From: JBDLID01 sp039715055
GTDB lineage: Bacteria; Desulfobacterota; Desulfobulbia; Desulfobulbales; Desulfocapsaceae
DNA length: 45,780 nt
Assembly: GCA_039715055.1 (NCBI GenBank)
Contig: JBDLID010000005.1
Span: forward strand, 1 to 45,780
Direction: 5' to 3'
Shown here piece by piece: positions 1-7,075 of the stretch. Numbering within the stretch: the first letter of the stretch is position 1; each line of letters begins with the position of its first letter. The notes beneath the pieces were generated by a model. The model ran no database searches. It was not told the DNA's origin and worked only from the letters and a program-made list of their open reading frames with translations. The position numbers and the translations under genes are program-made.

Positions 1-185
1 CTTAAGCGCCAATAACCAGAACCCACACGTCAGCCAAGTAGCATACTGGAAGAACAACTTTTTTGAATGACAGCCACACCGACTCCTGCCTGGTCGACAT
101 GAAAGCCAATCTCTTCCTGTTTGTTAACTTATGTTAATGAAATTTAGTTGCAATTTGATTCCTATCAAACAAACTCAAGTAGAAA
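1..185. other. left edge, no gene seen
   Basis: No reading frame of useful length or recognisable protein similarity is visible on either strand. The stretch is AT-rich and leads into the tautomerase remnant that begins at 186. An in-frame TAG lies two codons before that remnant's ATG, so the missing N-terminus of the remnant is not simply upstream in the same frame. Confidence 0.4.
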
Positions 186-369
186 ATGGAAACAGCTGAG
201 CTTATCGATAAACTCTTTTCTGCCTTAAATAGTTTAACCGAAATCCCAAGAAACAGGTATATCACCTGTTGATATTGAAATCACCATCACCGAAGCCCCA
301 GCCTCTAACTGGGGTTTCAGGGGTGTTACCGGTGATGAGGCCGGGTTGAGCTACAAGGTGGACGTATAA
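186..369 (+). pseudogene. tautomerase-family remnant (frameshifted)
   Basis: Two frames together encode a recognisable tautomerase (4-oxalocrotonate tautomerase superfamily) C-terminal half. The first, from ATG 186, reads ELIDKLFSALNSLT. A second frame begins with GISPVDIEITITEAP and runs through NWGFRGVTGDE to LSYKVDV and the TAA at 367. The family pattern of an acidic-Ile strand followed by NWG-x-RG is clear. Moving from one frame to the other needs a length change near 240-256; about 16 extra bases would explain it. The catalytic N-terminal proline region is missing. I read this as a decayed gene. The TAA overlaps an ATG that opens only a 12-codon frame. Confidence 0.6.
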
Positions 370-421
370 TGGCCGAGCTGAAATACTCTGGTGGTAACAA
401 AGAGTAACATGTGACAATAAA

Positions 422-910
422 ATGATCTGGCTTCTATTTATATGTGGAGTTCTTTTTATTGGTTATACCCTGTCCAGTGTCTATGTCGGGTATCGCTCCC
501 GATATTGGCCATTTATTATGGGCAGGATAAAAGATTCGACTGTGGCGACCAGGACGACTACAGCCTCAAGCAGCAAACACTACCACCCTGCTGTTGTCTA
601 CAGCTATAAAGTAAGAAACAAGAGATACTCAAACAACAAAATAGGTAACTATGTTGGATTTGGCAATGATGAAAATTTTGCGAAAGGATTAATTAGTAAA
701 TACCCTCAAGGCAGTGAAGTTAAAGTCTATTATTGTCCACTTTATCCCCGGGTATCAGTACTTGCTCCAGGAATGAATCAGCGCCTGGTTCATGTCATAT
801 TGTTATTTACAGGCACAGTTGTTGTTTCAGGCACATTTCCAGCCTTGTTTACAGAGAACCCCAGCTGGTTCTTAGAAAAAATTTTTGGCGTCATTGACTA
901 TTTTTTCTAG
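422..910 (+). CDS. DUF3592-like membrane protein
   Basis: This 162-aa protein has a hydrophobic N-terminal segment (about residues 2-22) and a second one near residues 122-142, with a soluble middle. The middle carries the DUF3592 pattern: aromatic-Pro near WPFIMGRI, then Y-x-P-x-V-x-Y-x-Y, then YP-x-G-x-x-V-x-VYY-x-P and a terminal SVLAPG. Family members are two-helix membrane proteins of unknown role. No clear Shine-Dalgarno sequence precedes the ATG. It stands alone, 53 bp after the tautomerase remnant and 80 bp before the next start. The assignment rests on pattern recognition only. Confidence 0.75.
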   Translation: MIWLLFICGVLFIGYTLSSVYVGYRSRYWPFIMGRIKDSTVATRTTTASSSKHYHPAVVYSYKVRNKRYSNNKIGNYVGFGNDENFAKGLISKYPQGSEVKVYYCPLYPRVSVLAPGMNQRLVHVILLFTGTVVVSGTFPALFTENPSWFLEKIFGVIDYFF

Positions 911-990
911 CAATATTTCCTTTCTGATCGACCGGGGAAGCACCGCTCGGACTGGGGAGTCAACGGAAATCGTTATGGGTGAAGATACCG

Positions 991-1410
991 ATGACAAGCT
1001 TAAAAACCATTGCAAGCTACACTGATCTCCCTCTTGCAGAGCTAGCTAAGGCAAAACTCGAATCCGAAGGGGTCGAGTGTCACTTGCAGAATAATTTTCA
1101 CATCGGTATCAATTGGCTATATTCACAAGCTCTTGGTGGCATAAAGGTTCAGGTAAGAGAAGATGAAACTGAAATTGCAAAACACATACTGGAAAAGGAC
1201 GAGTCATCTTATTTAGAGAACGAGCAGATAATCTTTCCAGATATTACTGAAAATGATATTTGCAGCAAATGCGGCTCATCCAATCTGGAATTAATTAAAT
1301 ATTCCCGAATCTCAGCCGCTTTAATAATGTTGACACAATTACCATTAATTTTTTGGGGAAAACGATACAAATGTAAAGATTGTGGTAACAAAATGAAAAA
1401 ACACGCATAA
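991..1410 (+). CDS. DUF2007 signal-transducing protein with zinc ribbon
   Basis: The N-terminal 70 residues follow the DUF2007 pattern (short alpha/beta domain: tASYTDLPLAELAKAKLESEGV, then a strand ending GGIKVQV). The C-terminus adds a zinc ribbon, CSKC near residue 93 and CKDC near residue 130, separated by a hydrophobic stretch. A longer GTG start at 979 is possible, but ATG 991 matches the family N-terminus and has GGGTGAA upstream. DUF2007 proteins are small, PII-like in fold and mostly unassigned. The gene is isolated; GCATAACAA directly at its end resembles the left end of an integron attC site, but no right half follows. Confidence 0.75.
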   Translation: MTSLKTIASYTDLPLAELAKAKLESEGVECHLQNNFHIGINWLYSQALGGIKVQVREDETEIAKHILEKDESSYLENEQIIFPDITENDICSKCGSSNLELIKYSRISAALIMLTQLPLIFWGKRYKCKDCGNKMKKHA

Positions 1411-1449
1411 CAAACAACTCCCCATGAGCTTCTTATGTATATTTAAAAT

Positions 1450-1623
1450 ATGATTATCTTCAACATCGACCATATAGTCCTGACAGTTAAAGATATCAAC
1501 AAGACAGTTCAGTTCTATCAGTCAGTTCTTGGTATGACTCCCGAAAGCTTCAAAGAAAATTGAATACCCTTGAAATTTAGAGACCAAAAAACCAATCTGC
1601 ATGAGCATGGCAAGGAAGTTTAA
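1450..1623 (+). pseudogene. VOC/glyoxalase-family remnant
   Basis: From ATG 1450 the frame encodes a typical vicinal-oxygen-chelate N-terminus, FNIDHIVLTVKDI with the metal-ligand His, then VQFYQSVLGM. It meets TGA at 1561. The same frame then continues as IPLKFRDQKTNLHEHGKE, which is the second conserved block of the family, and stops at 1621. A one-base shift after that restores a few more family-like residues. A full gene would be about 125-140 codons, so this copy has a nonsense codon, a frameshift and a lost C-terminus. The TGA does not fall at a conserved Cys, so selenocysteine is not a good explanation. Confidence 0.65.
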
Positions 1624-1668
1624 AGGACCAGGTTTAAACTGACTGAATAAACAATCTACCAAAAAAAA

Positions 1669-2661
1669 ATGATAAAATTACTCAAAATCCTTGCGGTCTT
1701 TATTGGAATAACTGGAGCAATACTCCTCCTCATGTTTGCTCTGACGTCAGGAAATTATTCTGTTCCAATAACAGTATCAGATGATCCAACCATTCCTCAT
1801 GTAACGATTAACGATGTAACATTTCACACACAAACTTTTGGTGATCTCTCAAACCCGGTTGTTATTGTAGTTCACGGTGGGCCTGGTTGGGATTACAAGA
1901 GCCTGCTTCCTTTAAAAGAGCTTTCTGACTATTTTTACGTTGTATTTTATGATCAACGCGGAACTGGCTTGTCCCCACGCGTTGACCAGAAAGAACTCTC
2001 TTTAGAATCATACCTTCGAGATCTCAACTCGATCATTGATTACTATGCCGGGGAAGAAAAAGTAAATTTAATTGGCCACTCCTGGGGAGCCATGCTTGTT
2101 TCAGCATATATTGGCAAATACCAGAACAAGGTAAGTCATGCAGTTCTGGCTGAACCCGGATTCCTTACAACCGAGATGGTAAAAGAAGCCGGCATCAATT
2201 TTGGTCCCAAATTGGATTTAAAGTTTCTTTTCTTCGCCTCCAAAATCTGGTTTCAGTCACTCCACGTTAAAAGTTCTGATTCGCATGCGTCATCTGACTA
2301 TTTTCTCGGGCTTGTCGCTCCACAGGCAAATCCAGAATATTACTGTAATGGCGTTGTGCCAGAAGCTGGCGTGGAACATTGGAGGGCTGGTGCTGTATCG
2401 ATGCAGAATGTAAGTCAGTTGGTAACGGACTCAGAGAGAAATATTGATGTTAACCTCGTAGAAGGTGTCGAAAATTTTCCAAATAAAATTCTTTTCATTG
2501 CATCAGAATGTAACACCAAAATTGGTGCAAACTATCAGAAAAAGCAAATGGCGTTTTTCTCAAACACAGAACTTGCGATCATTAATGGAAGCGGGCACAT
2601 GATGTTTGGAGAACAGGCAGAAGAAAGTGTCAGAATTGTCAGAGAGTATCTTATGGAATAA
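1669..2661 (+). CDS. alpha/beta hydrolase, proline-iminopeptidase-like
   Basis: This 330-aa protein begins with a hydrophobic signal anchor (about residues 5-26), so the catalytic domain probably lies outside the cytoplasmic membrane. The oxyanion motif HGGPG is at 69-73, DQRGTG at 95-100, the nucleophile elbow GHSWG at 136-140 (Ser138), and a C-terminal SGH gives His310. HGGPG with DQRGTG is the signature of the proline iminopeptidase/tricorn-factor-like branch; the substrate cannot be read from sequence. The usual catalytic Asp near residue 283 sits in SECNTKIG and is not obvious. No strong ribosome site is visible. The gap after it holds an attC-like structure. Confidence 0.85.
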   Translation: MIKLLKILAVFIGITGAILLLMFALTSGNYSVPITVSDDPTIPHVTINDVTFHTQTFGDLSNPVVIVVHGGPGWDYKSLLPLKELSDYFYVVFYDQRGTGLSPRVDQKELSLESYLRDLNSIIDYYAGEEKVNLIGHSWGAMLVSAYIGKYQNKVSHAVLAEPGFLTTEMVKEAGINFGPKLDLKFLFFASKIWFQSLHVKSSDSHASSDYFLGLVAPQANPEYYCNGVVPEAGVEHWRAGAVSMQNVSQLVTDSERNIDVNLVEGVENFPNKILFIASECNTKIGANYQKKQMAFFSNTELAIINGSGHMMFGEQAEESVRIVREYLME

Positions 2662-2704
2662 TTCCTACAGTACAAGATAGTTATAGATAATATACGACAA
2701 ACCA

Positions 2705-2797
2705 GTATTCCAAGTCAGTTCAGCGGACGCCGAAAAGCTTGGCTGTGCCAGTTACGGCAATACCGGGTGGCGCACACTGCTAAACTCGAACGTTATC
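2705..2797 (+). repeat. attC-like recombination site candidate
   Basis: The left part AGTTCAGCGG-ACGCC can pair with the right part GGCGCACACTGCTAAACT. The right end reads GCTAAAC-TCGAA-CGTTATC, which has the spacing of an integron right simple site (L' box, 5-nt spacer, R' core G^TTRRRY-like). The left R'' box is poor, so if this is an attC it is degenerate. It ends 25 bp before the next gene, as expected of a cassette junction. No integrase gene is in the window. Confidence 0.35.
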
Positions 2798-2821
2798 AGC
2801 CCATTGAGGAAAAGTGTGTAA

Positions 2822-3826
2822 ATGAAAAAAGTGTTGGTGACCGGCGCAACTGGTTTTGCAGGAAGCCACGCCTTAGAGGCATTATCACAAGACAGATCAA
2901 TTGAGGTTGTTGCTTCGTGCCGCAACAAAAGTCGTCTTCCTCAAGGCTTCAAAGGTGTGGTGAAAATTGGTGATATCCGCCAAGGTGCCTATCTGGCCAC
3001 ATTATTTGAAGGTGTGGATACTGTCTGTAATTGCTTTGCCTGGACATCACTGTATAACCATGCCAGCGAATCCAATGAGCTGTTTCTTAAACCAACATTA
3101 CGCCTGATAGATTTGGCAATCAAGTCAGGTGTAAAACGGTTCATCAATGTTTCCACTACAAGTGCAGCCTCTCCAGAAACTTCAGCAGATAGTATGGCTC
3201 AGGGAATCCCAAGATCTTATTGGCCTCATCTGTGCAATGTAATAACCATTGAAAATCACTTGAGAGAAAAGGTAAATTCAGGGTTCACAGTAATTAATTT
3301 ACGACTAGGCCTGTTTGCCGGAAATCGCTATGCACTCGGACTGCTACCAATTCTACTGCCCCGCTTAAGAACGCACCTTGTTCCCTGGGTGGCTGGAGGG
3401 CGAACCAGCATGCCCATCATCGATGGCCGTGATATTGGTCAAGCCTTTCACAAAGCCGTACTTGCTGAAGGCATGACTGGATATCAGTCGTTCAATATAG
3501 TTGGTCCGTCAGTTCCATCTGCGCGTGAGGTAATAGAGTTATTTCATGAAAATGGCTACCCAAAACCTCATTTCAGCGTACCATTTCCCATAGCATTTGC
3601 ATTTGGCTGGCTCATGGAAATTATTGCTCCCATCGTACCATGGGAGCCGTTAGTCACCAGATCTATTATCCATCTTTTGAGAGAGGTAAATGCAGATAAC
3701 CAAAGGGCTGAGAAGCTATTAGGTTATATTCCGACTCATGGCTGGCAAGAGGCTGTCAGGGCACAACTCACCGAGATGACTCAACGACATGAAAAGCCAA
3801 TGAGCCTTGCAAGGCCAACGGCGTAG
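2822..3826 (+). CDS. NAD(P)-dependent extended-SDR family protein, atypical active site
   Basis: A Rossmann N-terminus with GATGFAG at residues 8-14 and a DIR at 51-53 marks an extended short-chain dehydrogenase/epimerase of 334 aa. The usual Tyr-x-x-x-Lys pair is not intact: Tyr133 is followed by WPHL, so position 137 is Leu. The Ser-rich strand STTSAAS (111-117) is present. The protein may therefore bind NAD(P) without ordinary SDR chemistry, or use a shifted residue. The start is supported by TTGAGGAAAAG a few bases upstream. It is monocistronic; a palindromic repeat copy follows at 3858. Confidence 0.8.
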   Translation: MKKVLVTGATGFAGSHALEALSQDRSIEVVASCRNKSRLPQGFKGVVKIGDIRQGAYLATLFEGVDTVCNCFAWTSLYNHASESNELFLKPTLRLIDLAIKSGVKRFINVSTTSAASPETSADSMAQGIPRSYWPHLCNVITIENHLREKVNSGFTVINLRLGLFAGNRYALGLLPILLPRLRTHLVPWVAGGRTSMPIIDGRDIGQAFHKAVLAEGMTGYQSFNIVGPSVPSAREVIELFHENGYPKPHFSVPFPIAFAFGWLMEIIAPIVPWEPLVTRSIIHLLREVNADNQRAEKLLGYIPTHGWQEAVRAQLTEMTQRHEKPMSLARPTA

Positions 3827-3857
3827 CAACCTTATGCAAGCGGCAGCAAATGATTCC

Positions 3858-3893
3858 AGGGCACCTTGAAAAATTAGTATTTCAAGATGCCCT
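3858..3893. repeat. palindromic repeat, copy 1
   Basis: The element reads AGGGCACCTTGAAA, an 8-nt loop (AATTAGTA) and TTTCAAGATGCCCT. The arms match at 13 of 14 positions. The left arm and first loop bases are shared with copies at 4931, 14928, 18671 and 38406. It sits 32 bp after the SDR stop codon and could also act as an RNA hairpin, although no T-run follows. Confidence 0.8.
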
Positions 3894-3981
3894 CCATACA
3901 TCTACTGACATCCCACCATGTGTGGTTTATGGGTCGCGGTCAGAATTACTGCTGGCAGTTGAATATTGAAAACGTGAAAAT

Positions 3982-4596
3982 ATGATTAACACAGAATTTC
4001 TTATCACATCATTAATTGTTGTCCTGATACCTGGCACAGGAGTCATTTACACTATATCCACCGGTCTTTTCATGGGATTCAGAGCCAGTGTGGCAGCGGC
4101 CATTGGCTGTACAGTCGGAATCACCCCACATTTACTTGCAAGTATTCTGGGACTGTCAGCAATACTTCATATGAGTGCAATCGTATTTCAACTTGTGAAA
4201 ATGGCTGGTGCAGGCTATTTGCTTTATCTTGCATGGTCAATGTGGCGGGATACCGGCTCCTTGAGTCTTGACAAACCTGAGAGCAAAAACAACTTGATCC
4301 ACATAGCCATCAAAGGATTTTTGATCAACATATTAAACCCTAAGCTGTCAATTTTCTTTTTGGCTTTCCTGCCCTTATTTGTTTCCCCTGAATCATCATC
4401 GCCGATGACACAAATGCTCAAGCTAAGCGTTGTATTTATGATGTTAACACTGTGCATATTTATACTCTATGGAGCATCAGCACATAGTGTACGAAATCAT
4501 GTCGTAAACTCTCAGAAGACTGTTCGAAGATTGCAAAAAAATTTCGCTGTCATATTTGCAGCACTTGGTGTCAAACTGGCCTTAACAGAACAATAG
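3982..4596 (+). CDS. LysE/RhtB-family amino-acid exporter
   Basis: This 204-aa protein is almost wholly hydrophobic with about six membrane helices. The N-terminus IPGTGVIYTISTGLFMG-F-x-A-x-x-A-x-G corresponds to the LysE/RhtB signature (PGP-x-x-x-x-x-x-x-x-x-x-G-x-x-x-G), here with Gly-Thr-Gly in place of the more usual Gly-Pro. The central GAGYLLYLAWSMWRD and the later NPKLSIFFLAFLPLFV are strong family markers. Members export amino acids or homoserine lactones; the substrate is not predictable here. The gene stands alone between two repeat copies. Confidence 0.9.
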   Translation: MINTEFLITSLIVVLIPGTGVIYTISTGLFMGFRASVAAAIGCTVGITPHLLASILGLSAILHMSAIVFQLVKMAGAGYLLYLAWSMWRDTGSLSLDKPESKNNLIHIAIKGFLINILNPKLSIFFLAFLPLFVSPESSSPMTQMLKLSVVFMMLTLCIFILYGASAHSVRNHVVNSQKTVRRLQKNFAVIFAALGVKLALTEQ

Positions 4597-4680
4597 ATAA
4601 AACAACCAACAGAAATACATCTTTTTTGCCAAATTGCTGTTTCATCAATTGAGATAAATAATCATCAGATAACAGGAAAG

Positions 4681-4950
4681 ATGAAGAACAATATTAAATT
4701 TTTTTTCTTTCTTCTTACTGTCGGAGTTTCCTATTTCATCACTGGAAAGTCTCTCCTGTTTCTTACGGAAAAGTATGGCTTGTGTCAAGAAGCCCAAGGA
4801 CCTTTCTCACGTCAAGGTTTTGCAGATTGCCCCGGAAAATACTTCATTGTAGAAATAGTGGTAGAGGTCTTACCTTATGCTACGGCTTTAATAATCGGAG
4901 TACTCTATATACTCACTTTTGTTAGATTAAAGGGTACCTTGAAAAATTAG
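4681..4950 (+). CDS. small two-helix membrane protein of unknown function
   Basis: The 89-aa product has a hydrophobic N-terminal helix (about 6-29), a Cys-containing exposed loop with GLCQEAQGPFS and FADCPGKY, and a second helix (about 55-82). The two loop cysteines could form a disulfide if the loop is periplasmic. I do not recognise a family. The last six codons and the TAG stop (4933-4950) lie inside copy 2 of the palindromic repeat, so the present C-terminus KGTLKN is repeat-encoded and the original end of the gene may have been replaced. Confidence 0.6.
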   Translation: MKNNIKFFFFLLTVGVSYFITGKSLLFLTEKYGLCQEAQGPFSRQGFADCPGKYFIVEIVVEVLPYATALIIGVLYILTFVRLKGTLKN

Positions 4951-4957
4951 ATATTTC
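4931..4957. repeat. palindromic repeat, copy 2 (left half)
   Basis: AGGGTACCTTGAAAAATTAG followed by ATATTTC matches copy 1 through its loop, but the right arm that should complete the palindrome is replaced by unrelated sequence. It overlaps the end of the upstream small membrane-protein gene. Confidence 0.7.
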
Positions 4958-5281
4958 GTTCGAGTTCGAGGAACTGTTAAAATAAAAAGCGCAGTACATT
5001 AGTTACATGTTGGCATTTTTCTTTTTGCAGAGACGAAGGAATCGGGCGAAAGAGCAACTTTAAAAGGCAGGTAAATCCAATCTCACCCTTCAAGTATACA
5101 AGGGCGCAGATCACCGGTTGAGTGATGGGAAAAAAGTCCTATCGAAATGAATTTTTCGCCCAGTTGAACAAAATGTTGTGAAGGATCATTACAAAGCCAT
5201 AAACGAAGATTCCAAAAAGCTGGGCTGGGCTCCGTCTTTTGTCCTATTCCACAATACGCGTTATCCCCTCAAGGAGACAAT
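4951..5281. other. 331-bp gap without a convincing gene
   Basis: Only short frames are present: one 18-codon frame from ATG 5126, and a 34-residue stretch ending at the ATG of the next gene that begins KDHYKAINEDSKK and may be a protein relic I cannot place. CGTTATCCCC (5259-5268), followed directly by the ribosome site AAGGAG, resembles the start of a cassette as at 2791. Confidence 0.4.
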
Positions 5282-5650
5282 ATGAAGAAGGTCATTGGCA
5301 CATTGTTGGCATTACTCACTGCAGGTGGAGCACAGGCAGCTACCGAGACATCCATGAACTTTGATATTGAAAACGTTAAACCATTCTTATCCCGTCTCAT
5401 AAGGATTGTTGACTCGGGTATTAATGAGCAACAGGTGAACATGATGTATGAATTCACTCAATCAGTACCAGTTGAATCCCAAAAAGAGATGAGCTTTAAG
5501 GTGAAATACAAAGGTCAAAATATTTCCTTCAGGTATAGCGTCTTCATGGATGATATTGACGCACCTGACCTCTACTTTTTCACAAGCCCTGATCTTGCTG
5601 CTGAAATAGAGTCAGAAATGGATAAATTTACAGAAGAACTCGGAATATAG
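5282..5650 (+). CDS. small secreted protein of unknown function
   Basis: The 122-aa product has a classical signal peptide, MKKVIGTLLALLTAGGAQA, with likely cleavage after AQA at residue 19. The mature part is about 103 residues, acidic, without cysteines, and rich in alternating hydrophobic residues suggestive of beta strands (FKVKYKGQNISFRYSVFMDD). The ATG has a strong AAGGAG eight bases upstream. I do not recognise a family. It lies 67 bp before the TGA-containing gene; nothing shows that the two are functionally linked. Confidence 0.65.
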   Translation: MKKVIGTLLALLTAGGAQAATETSMNFDIENVKPFLSRLIRIVDSGINEQQVNMMYEFTQSVPVESQKEMSFKVKYKGQNISFRYSVFMDDIDAPDLYFFTSPDLAAEIESEMDKFTEELGI

Positions 5651-5717
5651 CTCCAGCAAATGGTACAGTGAAAAGTGAATGCAGCTTACTGATCACTTAA
5701 AATCAACCGGGGAAAAA

Positions 5718-6020
5718 ATGAACATCAGAGTTATCTCACTGGAAAATTGAAGTGCTGCTGTTACGGTCATGGACATGATCAAAAAAATCACAGACAGAAA
5801 CGGCGTTGACGTAACTCCGCGCCTCATAACAGTAACAACGGTTGAAGAGGCGGTAAGGTATCGGCACATCGGAGGGCCGACAGTACAGGTTAATGGAGTC
5901 GACATCGAACCTGCAGCCAGAAAAACAACCCGGTTTGGACTGGCCTGAAGGAGGTACGGGGTATCGTCGATACCCTCCGAACAGCTCATCGAGGCCGCAA
6001 TTATCGAAGCTGCAGGCTGA
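5718..6020 (+). CDS. predicted selenoprotein with two Sec codons, thioredoxin-like small family
   Basis: A single frame from ATG 5718 to TGA 6018 encodes 100 residues if two internal TGA codons (5748-5750, codon 11; 5946-5948, codon 77) are read as selenocysteine. Conserved blocks include PTVQVNGVDIEPAARKTT, then FGLA-Sec-RRYG, and a C-terminal IPSEQLIEAAIIEAAG. From memory, Cys homologues of this thioredoxin-like group have a GCPN-type motif near the N-terminus and GLxCRxY near the C-terminus; both TGA codons fall exactly there. No frameshift is needed and each TGA is followed by a suitable hairpin. A GGGGA stretch lies about eight bases before the ATG. A conventional gene caller would miss the gene or call it broken. 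The function is probably thiol/selenol redox chemistry; the substrate is unknown. An AraC regulator follows 58 bp downstream. Confidence 0.8.
5765..5780 (+). promoter_or_regulatory. bacterial SECIS-like hairpin after first TGA
   Basis: GGTCAT-GGAC-ATGATC forms a six-pair stem with one G-U pair. The loop begins with G at 5771, which is 21 nt after the TGA at 5748-5750. Bacterial SECIS elements place a small apical loop with an early G about 16-37 nt after the UGA inside the coding sequence, so the geometry fits. Confidence 0.55.
5959..5975 (+). promoter_or_regulatory. bacterial SECIS-like hairpin after second TGA
   Basis: GGGTATC-GTC-GATACCC is a perfect seven-pair stem with a three-base loop starting with G at 5966, 18 nt after the TGA at 5946-5948. 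An outer GGAGG (5950-5954) can pair with CCTCC (5974-5978), partly as an alternative to the inner stem. The position and the loop G fit the bacterial SECIS model. Confidence 0.65.
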
Positions 6021-6078
6021 TACTGGCTCACCAAACAAAACAGGCAGATTTCGATATGAGATCAGGAGACAATAAAGA

Positions 6079-6954
6079 ATGGTCGCAGAGTTTATTATTC
6101 CACGACTTTTCAGGGACCAGGAAGAGTTCAGATCAGTCGCCATTGACGATTTCTCATGGATTGAATACCGTCAATACCAGCCACAGCATTGTAATCGCGT
6201 ACTTACTACCACCCCAATCTTTGGCGTAGTCCTCAGTGGCAAAAAAATCATCCATAGCGACAACGGTGAGCTATCCTTTGAGTCAGGCAGTGGCTTTTTT
6301 ATCCCCAAGGGTTCCTATGTCATGTCGGAGATTCCCTCTTCAGAGAAAACCTACGAAACTCTTCTTTTCTTTATTGGAGACAATTTTCTTGAATCTTTTC
6401 TAAGAGATCACTATTGCGGGATAAAGGAAACCATCCAAAAGCCTTCCACTGACTCAATATTCAAAATCGATATCTCCCCTCTGCTTCAGTCAAGTGTTCA
6501 ATCAGCACTGCCATATTTTCTGTTCGACTCATCTCATACTGACAAGCTGATTGGCCTGAAAATGCAGGAGGTCTTGTTAAACATCACTGAAGCAGATGAG
6601 AGTGGTGCTTTTCTATCATTTTTGACCCACCTAAACTCAGAACGCCGGCGTAACCTCCACCAGCTGATTGATGAGTATTACCGGGAACCACTTACCATTG
6701 AAGAGTTTGCTGCTCTTTCTGGTCGTAGTCTCAGCAGCTTTAAACGCGACTTCAAAAAAAGTTTCAAAAATTCACCTAAGCGATGGATCAATAACCGCCG
6801 GCTGGAAACAGCCCGAACCCTCCTGATCAATTCGGAAAAAAATATTTCTGAGATATGTTTTGAAGTCGGCTTTGGAAATATTTCATACTTCAGCCAGTTA
6901 TTTAAAAAGAAATTCGGTCTTTCCCCCAGCCTCCTCACAAAAAGCCGAAATTGA
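6079..6954 (+). CDS. AraC-family transcriptional regulator
   Basis: The protein is 291 aa. The N-terminal half (about 1-170) is a cupin-like sensor region with the short block VLSGKKIIHSDNGEL and GSGFFIPKGSYV. The C-terminal 100 residues are a double helix-turn-helix AraC DNA-binding domain: LTIEEFAALSGRSLSSFKRDFKKSF, then ISEICFEVGFGNISYFSQLFKKKFG. It probably binds a small effector and acts on a neighbouring promoter. Candidates are the selenoprotein gene 58 bp upstream or the PEBP gene downstream, but no operator is evident. No frameshift or truncation is seen. Confidence 0.92.
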   Translation: MVAEFIIPRLFRDQEEFRSVAIDDFSWIEYRQYQPQHCNRVLTTTPIFGVVLSGKKIIHSDNGELSFESGSGFFIPKGSYVMSEIPSSEKTYETLLFFIGDNFLESFLRDHYCGIKETIQKPSTDSIFKIDISPLLQSSVQSALPYFLFDSSHTDKLIGLKMQEVLLNITEADESGAFLSFLTHLNSERRRNLHQLIDEYYREPLTIEEFAALSGRSLSSFKRDFKKSFKNSPKRWINNRRLETARTLLINSEKNISEICFEVGFGNISYFSQLFKKKFGLSPSLLTKSRN

Positions 6955-7075
6955 TACAATCTGGCCCAGAATCAACAGCGTTAATATCGTATCCTTTTTA
7001 TGATTGTGTTGAGTAGAAAGCCCTGCATGAGCCCATGACAGGAATATGATCACACCACAAAAATGGAGAAACAAT

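Noticed and set aside
1450..1623. In-frame TGA at 1561 of the glyoxalase frame as selenocysteine
   Set aside because: The TGA is not at a conserved Cys position, a second stop and a frameshift follow soon, and no SECIS-like hairpin was evident. It is a decayed gene.
4955..4975. TTCGAGTTCGAG run as a tRNA T-loop
   Set aside because: No acceptor stem, anticodon arm or other tRNA parts surround it.
5693..6143. Minus-strand frames over the selenoprotein gene
   Set aside because: They have no motif or ribosome site, while the + strand frame is conserved across both TGA codons.
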